A DNA stretch of 64,000 nt from Campylobacter concisus (GTDB lineage Bacteria > Campylobacterota > Campylobacteria > Campylobacterales > Campylobacteraceae). The DNA is taken from positions 682,001-746,000 of the forward strand of contig NZ_JAAKYZ010000001.1 in NCBI RefSeq assembly GCF_015229955.1, written 5' to 3'. Positions within the stretch are counted from its first letter, which is position 1, and each line of letters opens with the position of its first letter. A program made the position numbers and the translations under genes. The notes beneath the pieces are model-generated. The model was not told the origin of the DNA. It was given only the letters and a program-made list of their open reading frames with translations, and did no database searches. Positions 17,601-25,311 of this stretch are shown in pieces.

Positions 17601-19791
17601 CATCATCATTTACATTAAAATTTATCACGCCTGTTATGATAGAAGAGGCATTTTTAGTGCTAAAGCTGAGATCTATCATTTGGCTTGATTTGCCATCTTT
17701 TGAAAGAGTGAGATCATTTTCAAAAGATGGATAAGCACTTGGTTTTAGCGTATTATTTTTAAATTTATACTCTTTAAACTCGCTATTTTTATATTCATCA
17801 TCAAAAAAGCTCACCTGCATGCTGCCATCAAGCTCGCTAGCAGCGCCACCAAAGAGATAGTTACTAGCTAGATTGGCTCTAACAAGCTCATTTGCGAAAA
17901 ATTTATCTCTCTCAAGTGTTATCTCATTTTTTATCCTATTTGGCATAAAACTCTCAACAAAAAATGGCACATTTGAGATCACTTTGTTTGCGTAAATTAC
18001 TTGCATATTAAATCTACCGCTAAGATCACTTAGTATCTCTTTTTCAAAATTTACCATGCCAACGTCATTTGTATTTTTTGAAATTTCAGCACTACTTTTG
18101 CCTTGTGGATCGAAAAATTTTATCTTTATAGGCATATTTTTTAAAGGATTAAAATCTCTATCCCTTAGGTAGATTGCACCCTTTAAACTCTCATTTGGTC
18201 TTATGATATTTGAAGCAAAATGAACGTATGCATCGATGCTCTCACTGGCATTTTGGCTCATAAATTTCGCTTCATTTACAGCTTCGTCTTCTTTTAAAAT
18301 AAGAAAATTTTGCTCTTTTCCAAGAGAGACAACCACTGAGGAGATATCTTTGTAAATATCTTTTTTGTTAAATTTAAAAACGCCTATATCATTTGTCGCA
18401 CCAACTACAATTTCTTCGTTCTTTTTGCCATAAATTTTCACATTTGCGTTTGGAAGCATTGTATTTTCGCCAAGACGATTTGCAAATACGAAAATTTCAT
18501 CCTTACCAAGCTTTGCATTTACGGCGATATCACTTAGATATACTACTTTTGAAACGCTCTTATCTTTGCCGTAGTTTAAATTTATCTTATAAACGCCGTC
18601 TCCAGCCCCAGCAAAGTCAAGTTTGATTTTATTTAGAGAAATTTCATTTAATGCACCATCAAGCTTATAGCTTTTGCTTGCCACTTTTGCGCTGAAGTTG
18701 CTTAACTCTTCGTTATTGTCATTAAAATTTAAAAAATATCTAAAATTTTGATCGCTTAGCTTTTCAATGCTTACATTTAGCTCAGGCAAATTTGCACTTC
18801 TAATACCGATCTCACCGACACTTGAGATATATGGTTCATTATTTATAAAATTTGCAAACGGAGTAAAATTGCCAGCTACTACTTCATAGCTATTTTCTTC
18901 TCTTACTACATTTCTATCATCGCCAAAGCCTGGTTTAATGGTGATTTCATAACTATTTTGTGGCTTAAAATCGTCACTTGTGATATCAATGTAGTAATAA
19001 TATTCGCTAAGTTCTGAGTTTTCTTCATAGTTGTCACTATATTTAACGTCACTGATGCTAAAGTTTTTTACACCTTTAATGTTTATAAATTTTTTTAAGT
19101 TAATATCGTCATCAAGCCAATTTTTTAGATAAATTCTAAAGCCCAAGATGCCATTATCAAGGCTTACTGGATAAATTTCTGGTATCTCAAGACTCTTTGA
19201 ATTATCATTTATATTTGCGCTTTCTTCACTTATTTCATCGGCAAAATTTACTATCGTTTCACCTGAAAGCGTTGCGCCAAATTTGCTCTCAAATTTTTCA
19301 CCAAAATCAAAAACTGGATTGCTTAAATTTTTATCAAGATTAAGCTCAAAACTATTGTTAGAAAGCTCAATTGCTTTAAATTTCGCATCTTTTACGGCAA
19401 TATTTTTGATAGCTTCAATATTTACTTCATCATTAAATTTAACTATATATTTGCTATCGCTTATTTTTTCTATCTTTGTTAGCTCAAATTCTTTCGTGGC
19501 AAAACTAGCAGTGCTTCCGTTTTCAAGCTTGCAGCTATAATCCAAACCAGCGTGCATATCTTTTGTAAAAAATAGCAAGCTTTGACTATTAAATCTAACC
19601 GTACCATTTAATGCTGGTTGGCACAAAAGTAGCTTTTTATCGCTTAGCATACCAACAAAATTTTTATCTACTTCATCTTCTAGTCCAAACTCTACGCTTA
19701 GGGGCGATTTTATCTGCGCAGTGCCATTTAGGCTCAAAGCATATAAATTTGTCATTCCCAAAAGTGCTAGAAGTGCTACTTTTTGCCACAT
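14671..19791 (-). CDS. bacterial alpha-2-macroglobulin family protein
   Basis: A 1706-residue periplasmic protein. An N-terminal signal peptide (MWQKVALLALLGMTNLYA) lacks a lipobox Cys, unlike E. coli YfhM. Repeated beta-rich macroglobulin domains fill the first two thirds. The reactive thioester motif is intact: GCAEQ with Cys1275 and Gln1278, followed by a helical thioester domain with SFGYWSD and SSTNAFASIYATDVLLDLE. Such proteins trap proteases by covalent linkage and are typically paired with PBP1C, thought to repair wall damage after host or competitor attack. Here pbpC ends one base upstream and holds the Shine-Dalgarno (AAGGAG) within its last codons, so the two are tightly coupled. 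Confidence 0.93.
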   Translation of the reverse strand: MWQKVALLALLGMTNLYALSLNGTAQIKSPLSVEFGLEDEVDKNFVGMLSDKKLLLCQPALNGTVRFNSQSLLFFTKDMHAGLDYSCKLENGSTASFATKEFELTKIEKISDSKYIVKFNDEVNIEAIKNIAVKDAKFKAIELSNNSFELNLDKNLSNPVFDFGEKFESKFGATLSGETIVNFADEISEESANINDNSKSLEIPEIYPVSLDNGILGFRIYLKNWLDDDINLKKFINIKGVKNFSISDVKYSDNYEENSELSEYYYYIDITSDDFKPQNSYEITIKPGFGDDRNVVREENSYEVVAGNFTPFANFINNEPYISSVGEIGIRSANLPELNVSIEKLSDQNFRYFLNFNDNNEELSNFSAKVASKSYKLDGALNEISLNKIKLDFAGAGDGVYKINLNYGKDKSVSKVVYLSDIAVNAKLGKDEIFVFANRLGENTMLPNANVKIYGKKNEEIVVGATNDIGVFKFNKKDIYKDISSVVVSLGKEQNFLILKEDEAVNEAKFMSQNASESIDAYVHFASNIIRPNESLKGAIYLRDRDFNPLKNMPIKIKFFDPQGKSSAEISKNTNDVGMVNFEKEILSDLSGRFNMQVIYANKVISNVPFFVESFMPNRIKNEITLERDKFFANELVRANLASNYLFGGAASELDGSMQVSFFDDEYKNSEFKEYKFKNNTLKPSAYPSFENDLTLSKDGKSSQMIDLSFSTKNASSIITGVINFNVNDDGKNVSDTKSFTLYPYKDMVGIAASTTFAEPNEDVKIRTVVVDMSSQKAVKSNLKFDIKRVTWQYQRDANGYIKWFQTLEDVDNFYKDNGEFSYKFTQSGSYVIIATNLVSGASTSLDMDVSGYNYSTLAPTKELSKSQIKLNKNIYKKGDELSADISSAIKEGIALVTLEDGGVKAYKVVKIKNNSANVKFKLDFDFSGLYVSANIYRMTDSGLTPFRTYGKVYAKADKSSRILDLSIDAPNTAKSDENIKISLKTKPKAYVNLFITDVGVLDITSQKPADPLKFFDKILPDGVFDYDIYNMLTNYKVEGKTLSFGGDMAALAMEAKMAKHASPVDSKKIKTYANLVSLQADDNGEISYEFKTPNGFNSAIRVDVVANNENSMNAVNKEILVKDDVIIKPSALVYLLKGDELNANLRLINTTNEDKNLTIKVASSKNLSIKTKENANLKPLENKAFTFKISALEAGAGEYNITISDKNSSKTAQNLLDVVNPYTISTYAKSSVFDKESMISLPKGFHNVSIDASSSVSSVLLAASKNLVEYPYGCAEQRSSRLLALLNLKPKDELEKNDQKRFIASGMSELIKMQKPDGSFGYWSDLSSTNAFASIYATDVLLDLEEAGYELNKNVKQRALNSLLKYTNTDIEALYAIYVSSRANVADKSVLNKIYDHKAYNTTALNKYLMAAALKLNGLNDEAKVALKDIKKAQAADYSRDYSSFGSKMRDNAFILYLHAKYFEKNDYSDDLANFLITNLNELSSTQERAFTLRALNAYFGKDVGEKNNKFKLSYNGESKEFDGLLSVSFTAKDGNFTITPLGENKLYATILSYAYVPLEIKHKIEPKELDVYRTFVDEKGKELGLDSLRVNDVVYSKIVINSKAMVKNGVINEIVSSCFEPINENLSGFNKSLKDSIELEYQSIKDDRVLSFYALDSDKREAVLYTPYRVRLGGKCSLGAVTTENMYNERQNDYDLAQRSFTVK

Positions 19792-19792
19792 T

Positions 19793-21961
19793 TTATCTCC
19801 TTATTTTTATTGTTATTTCACTTTGATTTGAGTTTTGATCAAGGCATTTTATGCTGTGCTCGCCAAGAGTTAGATCAAACTTTTTTTCGCTTGCGTTTTC
19901 TATCTTAGAAAAGTTCAAATCATCTATTTTTAGGTAAATTTCATCACCTAAAAACGCGTAGCATTTTACCATAACTTGTGTGATATTTTCATCTGTCACT
20001 ATCTCTTCACCGTCATACGGATAGGCAAAAACTGGCTTTTTGTCTTTAAAAATTTCAGCACAAGGACTTGTTTGCATCTCATCTTTATCCAAAAGCTCAT
20101 TTTTAACCAAAAAATCAAGCTCTTCGCCTCTTAAACTTTCGCACTTATCCTTTAAATCTACACCCTTTATCCTATCATCAAGCGCCATTTTTTTACACTT
20201 TTCATAGTTAAAGGCATCAAGGCAGGTTGGCAGCTTTTCTATGCCATCTGGCTCACTTATAAATCTTAACTTCTCTTTTTGAGCGATTATCTTAAACATA
20301 TCAAAAAGACTCTTTGATACGTCATTTAGCCCTGTTAATTTATCAGTTTTACTGGCATTAAAATTTCCAATCCAAATAGCAATTGTGTAATTTTCATCAA
20401 CGCCTATGGCATAAAGATCACGTGAGTTTGCACTTGTACCAGTTTTAAAGGCAATCTTTGGTGTATTTTGGGCATACTGCCAAGCATTTTTTAGATATGA
20501 TCTTGAGGCTTCGCTTAGCATTTTAGCAGTTAAATAGGCACTTTGAGGCGAGATGAGAGTTACATTTTTCTCTTCATTTTTGTAATTTTTGCCAGCAAAC
20601 TCAAGTGGTCTATAAATGCCGTCATTTGCATAAATAGTATAAAGATGAGCAAGATCAAGCAGGCTCATTTCAGCACTTCCAAGTGTTATAGAAGCTCCAT
20701 AATACTCCTTATTTTCATCTACCAAATTTACCTTTTCAAGTAGTTCGTAAAGTGAATTATCTTTTAGTTTTAAGTTTAAATTTATAACCGGAATATTTAG
20801 GCTGAAATTTAGAGCATCTTTTGCGCTTACGATACCTAAAAAATCATTACTAAAATTCTTTGGAGCATACTCTTTTATATAAATTTGCGTGTCTATTAAC
20901 TGCGAATTTGGCGTTATAAGCCCGCTATCAAGCGCAAGTGAGTAGATAAAAGGCTTTAATGTGCTGCCAGTATTTCGCTTCATATTTAGTGCTGAGTTTT
21001 TGCCATCCCGTGCGTGCTCATCATGTGAGCCGATAAAAGCAACGACGCTCATTTTTTTATTGTCAATGACTACTGCAGCGGCATTGTTTGCATTTTTTGC
21101 CTTTAGCGAAAACATCGCATCTTTTAAAATTTTAAGCATATCTTTTTGTAAATTTAGATCCAAGCTCGCCTTTGAAATTTGGTTTTTAAAAGCGACATTT
21201 GCATAATCTTCCGCGGTTACGATAGCTTTTGCTCTTACATTTTTAAATGGCTCAGCCTGCGCTCTTTTAAATGCACTAAGATCAATTAAATTTGCCTTAT
21301 AAAGCATCTTTATGACCCTGTTTTTTAGAGCATTTATGTTTGAAACGCGGTCTAGTCTATTTTTGTTTGGATTTTTAGGGATCGTGCTTAAAAGTGCGGC
21401 CTGAGCGTAGCTAAGATCGTTTAGCTCCTTACCAAAGTAAAAGAAACTTGCCGCCTTTGCACCCTCGATATTGCCGCCGTATGGGGCTAAATTTAGATAA
21501 AAATTTAAAATTTCATCCTTGCTAAAGTGAAGCTCAAGCTGAAATGCTCTAAAAATTTCTTTTATCTTGTTTTTATAGCTTCGATCACTTGACTCAAGCA
21601 TCCTAGCTACTTGCATCGTGATAGTGCTAGCCCCTATGCGGTTGTCGCTTCTTAGGTTGTGGAAAAATGCTCTAAAAATGGAGGCAAAATTTACCCCAAA
21701 ATGGTAGTAAAAGTATCTATCTTCAAAAAGTACGACGCATTGTTTTAGCGAGTTTGGGAAGCTTTGCTCGTGAAATCTCCAAATTCCGTCGCTACTAAGC
21801 TTCATATTTATGATCTCGCCATTTTTATCAAGCAAAATTTTGGCTTCGTCTTTTTTAAGCGCATCTAAATTTAGTGGATAAATTTGATCAAGTATCAAAA
21901 AAATAGCGACCATTAGAGCCAAAAATAGGACAAGGAATTTTAAAAATTTAAACTTTTTCAT
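19793..21961 (-). CDS. pbpC: penicillin-binding protein 1C
   Basis: A 722-residue bifunctional class A PBP. One N-terminal membrane anchor (FLKFLVLFLALMVAIFLI) is followed by the GT51 transglycosylase with its catalytic Glu in FEDRYFYYHFGVN and the GASTITMQVARML motif. The transpeptidase has STLK (in TGSTLKPFIYS, about residue 330) and KTGT (in FKTGTSANSRD, about 500). The C-terminal 85 residues are the PBP1C-specific BiPBP_C domain (VFAYPYDGEEIV onward). It polymerises and crosslinks peptidoglycan in the periplasm. It is followed by its usual partner, the alpha-2-macroglobulin gene. Confidence 0.95.
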   Translation of the reverse strand: MKKFKFLKFLVLFLALMVAIFLILDQIYPLNLDALKKDEAKILLDKNGEIINMKLSSDGIWRFHEQSFPNSLKQCVVLFEDRYFYYHFGVNFASIFRAFFHNLRSDNRIGASTITMQVARMLESSDRSYKNKIKEIFRAFQLELHFSKDEILNFYLNLAPYGGNIEGAKAASFFYFGKELNDLSYAQAALLSTIPKNPNKNRLDRVSNINALKNRVIKMLYKANLIDLSAFKRAQAEPFKNVRAKAIVTAEDYANVAFKNQISKASLDLNLQKDMLKILKDAMFSLKAKNANNAAAVVIDNKKMSVVAFIGSHDEHARDGKNSALNMKRNTGSTLKPFIYSLALDSGLITPNSQLIDTQIYIKEYAPKNFSNDFLGIVSAKDALNFSLNIPVINLNLKLKDNSLYELLEKVNLVDENKEYYGASITLGSAEMSLLDLAHLYTIYANDGIYRPLEFAGKNYKNEEKNVTLISPQSAYLTAKMLSEASRSYLKNAWQYAQNTPKIAFKTGTSANSRDLYAIGVDENYTIAIWIGNFNASKTDKLTGLNDVSKSLFDMFKIIAQKEKLRFISEPDGIEKLPTCLDAFNYEKCKKMALDDRIKGVDLKDKCESLRGEELDFLVKNELLDKDEMQTSPCAEIFKDKKPVFAYPYDGEEIVTDENITQVMVKCYAFLGDEIYLKIDDLNFSKIENASEKKFDLTLGEHSIKCLDQNSNQSEITIKIRR

Positions 21962-21994
21962 CGGCGTGATTATAGCTGTTAAAGTTTAAGTAGC

Positions 21995-22000
21995 TATAAT
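21995..22000 (+). promoter_or_regulatory. -10 element for the UvrD-type helicase gene
   Basis: TATAAT in a TAGCTATAAT context, 26 bases before the ATG at 22027 and in the short divergent gap from pbpC. No convincing -35 is seen, as is usual for Campylobacter sigma-70 promoters. Confidence 0.5.
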
Positions 22001-22026
22001 TAGACCTTTTTAAAAAAGAGGAAACA

Positions 22027-24060
22027 ATGCCCTTATCTAGGTTAAACAAAGAACAATATACCGCCGCAACCGCGCCATTTGGACACAATCTCATCATCGC
22101 TTCAGCTGGCACTGGCAAGACTAGCACCATAGTCGCTCGCATCGCTCATCTTTTAAATTTAGGCGTAAAGCCAGAAAAAATTTTGCTTCTAACATTTACC
22201 AACAAAGCAGCCAGCGAGATGATAGAGCGCTTAAATAGGTATTTTGACAAACAAATCACCTCCAAAATCACTGCAGGCACCTTTCACTCGGTATCATTTT
22301 CGCTTTTAAAAAGCCTTGATAAAGGCGTCACGCTAAAGCAGCCAAGCGAGCTAAAGACGCTTTTAAAAAGTCTTGTTGAGAGGCGTAAATTTTACCATTT
22401 AAGCGACGTCAAACCTTACGGCGGAGCCTATCTATACGATCTTTACTCGCTATTTCAAAACAGCGAGCAAGGCACAACATTTGGCAAATGGATAAGCGAT
22501 AAGAGCGAAGAGCAAGGCGTTTATGCTGAAATTTATGAAGATGTTTTAGAGGAGTTTGAGGCTGAGAAGGCCAAATTTGCCTACGCTGATTTTAACGACC
22601 TTCTCATAAAAATGCGCGACGAGCTAAAAAAAGGGGCAAATTTAGCTTATGATGAAATTTTGATCGATGAGTATCAAGACACAAACACGCTTCAAGGCAG
22701 CCTAATAGACGCATTTGCGACAAAGAGCCTCTTTTGCGTGGGCGATTTTGACCAGAGCATCTATGCATTTAACGGCGCAAATATCGAGATCATAGGCTCA
22801 TTTAAAGATCGCTTCCCAAACGCAAATATCTACGCTTTAAATGTAAATTACCGCTCAAGCTCAAGCATCCTTGCCCTTGCAAATAAGGTCATAAATAACA
22901 ACCCGAGGCTTTATGAAAAGCACCTCACAGTTAGCCGAGAGGGAAATTTCAAGCCGCCAAGGCTGCTTGTCTATAACGAGCTTTTTGATCAGTATCAAAA
23001 TATCGCCGACATCATCTCGCTCTCGCCATTTAATAGAGAAAATATCGCCATAATTTTTAGAAATAACTCCTCAGCTGATGGCATCGAGGTTGCGCTAAAA
23101 GAGCGAGGTATTGGCTCAAAGCGAAAGGGTGGGGTGAGCTTCTTTGAGAGCCGCGAGATCAAAGCGCTCATCGACATCATGGGAATTTATGTCAATCCAA
23201 AAGATATAATGGCATTTATCCACATCTGCGAATACGCAAAAGGCGTTGGCAGCGCAGTTAGCAAAGAAATTTTTGACGCACTACTTAAGCTTGGGCATGG
23301 AAATTTGATAAAAGGGATAGTTGAGCCAGATGATAGTGTAAATATCTCATCAAATAAAAGGCGAAACTACCAGCTAGGCCTTTTTGACGATCTTGATGAA
23401 TTTGCCGAAGTTTCAAGGTTTTCTAAGCTTGGCTTTAGCGATAAATTTCTAGGTCATCCGATACTAAAACTACAAAAGCTAAGTGAGAGTGGGGCGCAGT
23501 TTTTATATGAAATTTACAACTTTTTAAGAGGCATGAGAAATATCTCAAAGCCAGCCACGATGATAAATGAGATAAAAAATAGCAAAATTTACTCGTTAAT
23601 CGTCGAAAACATCAGCACAAAAAGAGCAACTCTAAAAAACGGTAATGTTGATCTGGCGCTTAAAGAAGAGGTCAAAGAGCGCATAATGGCAAAGAGCGTG
23701 GTGCTAAGCGAGCTAGCTAAAAAGTATCAAGATATCAGTAAATTTTATAACTTTTTAGCCCTTGGAAGCAACGAGATGAGCGAAGGGCAGGGCGTTAGCT
23801 TGCTTAGTGTGCATGCGAGCAAGGGGCTTGAATTTGACCAAGTCTTTATCGTCGATCTCGCACAAAATCGCTTTCCAAATTTAAAGCTAATGAGCATGGG
23901 TGGCAGCCTAGAAGAAGAGAGACGGCTTTTTTACGTAGCAGTAACAAGGGCTAAAGACGAGCTTTATCTTAGCTATGCAAAATACGACAAGATAAAGAAG
24001 GTGACCTATCAGCCAAGTAGGTTTTTGATAGAGGCTGGCATGGCGAAAGAGGAAGTTTAA
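22027..24060 (+). CDS. UvrD/Rep/PcrA-family ATP-dependent DNA helicase
   Basis: A 677-residue superfamily 1A 3'-5' helicase. Motifs in order: Q motif region LNKEQYTAA, Walker A SAGTGKTSTI (about residue 30), Ia LLTFTNKAASEM, II DEYQDTN (about 217), III GDFDQSIYAFNGAN, IV NYRSSSSILALAN, V LSVHASKGLEFDQVFIVDL (about 600) and VI FYVAVTRAKDELYLSY. Helicases of this group act in mismatch or excision repair and in clearing replication forks. I cannot decide between UvrD and Rep roles from sequence alone. SD AGAGGAAAC precedes the ATG. Confidence 0.93.
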   Translation: MPLSRLNKEQYTAATAPFGHNLIIASAGTGKTSTIVARIAHLLNLGVKPEKILLLTFTNKAASEMIERLNRYFDKQITSKITAGTFHSVSFSLLKSLDKGVTLKQPSELKTLLKSLVERRKFYHLSDVKPYGGAYLYDLYSLFQNSEQGTTFGKWISDKSEEQGVYAEIYEDVLEEFEAEKAKFAYADFNDLLIKMRDELKKGANLAYDEILIDEYQDTNTLQGSLIDAFATKSLFCVGDFDQSIYAFNGANIEIIGSFKDRFPNANIYALNVNYRSSSSILALANKVINNNPRLYEKHLTVSREGNFKPPRLLVYNELFDQYQNIADIISLSPFNRENIAIIFRNNSSADGIEVALKERGIGSKRKGGVSFFESREIKALIDIMGIYVNPKDIMAFIHICEYAKGVGSAVSKEIFDALLKLGHGNLIKGIVEPDDSVNISSNKRRNYQLGLFDDLDEFAEVSRFSKLGFSDKFLGHPILKLQKLSESGAQFLYEIYNFLRGMRNISKPATMINEIKNSKIYSLIVENISTKRATLKNGNVDLALKEEVKERIMAKSVVLSELAKKYQDISKFYNFLALGSNEMSEGQGVSLLSVHASKGLEFDQVFIVDLAQNRFPNLKLMSMGGSLEEERRLFYVAVTRAKDELYLSYAKYDKIKKVTYQPSRFLIEAGMAKEEV

Positions 24061-24114
24061 AGAGAATTTTAATCTTATTAAGTAAAATTGACCAATTTTT
24101 TACAAAGAGAAGCG

Positions 24115-25311
24115 ATGAAAAAATCTAAAATTTTAATAATCCTGCTTATTTTAGGCGTCGGTGGATATTTTATCTATGATAATTTTTTTAAGATAAAAGA
24201 TGAAAAGGTGGAGTTTATCACCAAAAAGGCAAAGAAAGGTTCATTCAGTAAAAAAGTCGATGCGACTGGAGAAATTTTTGCTACCGAGCTAGTTGATGTG
24301 GGTGCTCAGGTGAGCGGCCAGATAAAAAAACTCTACGTTAAGCTTGGAGATCAGGTCAAAAAAGGCGATATGATCGCAAGTATCGATAGCTCGACCCAGC
24401 AAAATAACATCGATAATAAAGAGGCGCAACTAGCTATCTACAAAGCCCAGCTAGAAAGCGCAAAAGTGGCTCTAAATATCGCTAAAACGCAGTTTGATAG
24501 AGAAAATGCACTTTTTGCCAAAAATGCCACTTCAAAACAAGAATTTGAAAGCGCAAAAAATACTTATAGTACAAATAGCGCAAAGATAAAGGAGCTGGAG
24601 GCTCAGATAAAGCAGACAAATATCGAGCTAAGCACAGCTAAGATAAATTTAGGCTACACAAAGATCACCGCTCCAAGAGACGGCACCGTAGTAAGCGTGC
24701 AGGTTGAGGAGGGTCAGACTGTAAATGCCAACCAAACTACGCCAACTATCGTAAATATCGCTGATCTTAGCCATGTGAAGATGAAGATGCAAATAGCAGA
24801 AGGTGACATCACCAAGATAAAAGTCGGCACGCCAGTTGAGTACTCGATCCTCTCTGAGCCAACGAAGAAATTTCAAACGACTGTTAGCTCGATCGACCCA
24901 GGGCTTACTACGCTAAGTGACGGCAGCTACGGCTCAAGTAGCAGCAGTAAGTCTTCATACTCAAGTAGCTCTAGCAGCAGCTCGGCGGTCTATTACTACG
25001 CGCAAAGCATCGTTGATAACAAAGATGGAATTTTAAGAATAGGTATGACCACACAAAACGAGCTTTTAATAGCAAACGTCAAAGATGCCATCATCGTGCC
25101 AAGCATCGGTATCAAAAAAGATGAAAACGGCACTTTTGTCTATGTGCTAAAAGATGGCAAGCCCGTAAAAACAGCGGTCAAAACTGGCATAAAAGACAAC
25201 CTCGATACGCAGATCATCAGCGGCATAAATGAGGGTGACGAGATCATCACATCTCAAGGCTCATCAAGCGAGATCGCTAAGATGATCGCAAAAGAACATA
25301 AGAAGTTTTAA
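24115..25311 (+). CDS. macA: MacA-type periplasmic adaptor of a MacAB efflux pump
   Basis: A 398-residue membrane fusion protein. An N-terminal anchor (ILIILLILGVGGYFIYDNFF) is followed by the split lipoyl domain (VDVGAQVSGQIKKLYVKLGD and the later ITAPRDGTVVSVQVEEGQTV) and a long alpha-hairpin between them. In the beta-barrel, about residues 268-295, there is an unusual Ser/Tyr-rich low-complexity insert ending in AVYYYAQS. I use the ATG at 24115 (AGAGAAG upstream), not the in-frame TTG 27 bases earlier. The stop abuts the macB GTG. The adaptor stimulates MacB and links it to the outer-membrane channel encoded third in the operon. Confidence 0.92.
   Translation: MKKSKILIILLILGVGGYFIYDNFFKIKDEKVEFITKKAKKGSFSKKVDATGEIFATELVDVGAQVSGQIKKLYVKLGDQVKKGDMIASIDSSTQQNNIDNKEAQLAIYKAQLESAKVALNIAKTQFDRENALFAKNATSKQEFESAKNTYSTNSAKIKELEAQIKQTNIELSTAKINLGYTKITAPRDGTVVSVQVEEGQTVNANQTTPTIVNIADLSHVKMKMQIAEGDITKIKVGTPVEYSILSEPTKKFQTTVSSIDPGLTTLSDGSYGSSSSSKSSYSSSSSSSSAVYYYAQSIVDNKDGILRIGMTTQNELLIANVKDAIIVPSIGIKKDENGTFVYVLKDGKPVKTAVKTGIKDNLDTQIISGINEGDEIITSQGSSSEIAKMIAKEHKKF

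Noticed and set aside
21948..22142. 64-residue minus-strand ORF overlapping the helicase start
   Set aside because: It is antisense to the Walker A region of the helicase and overlaps the pbpC start; no independent support.
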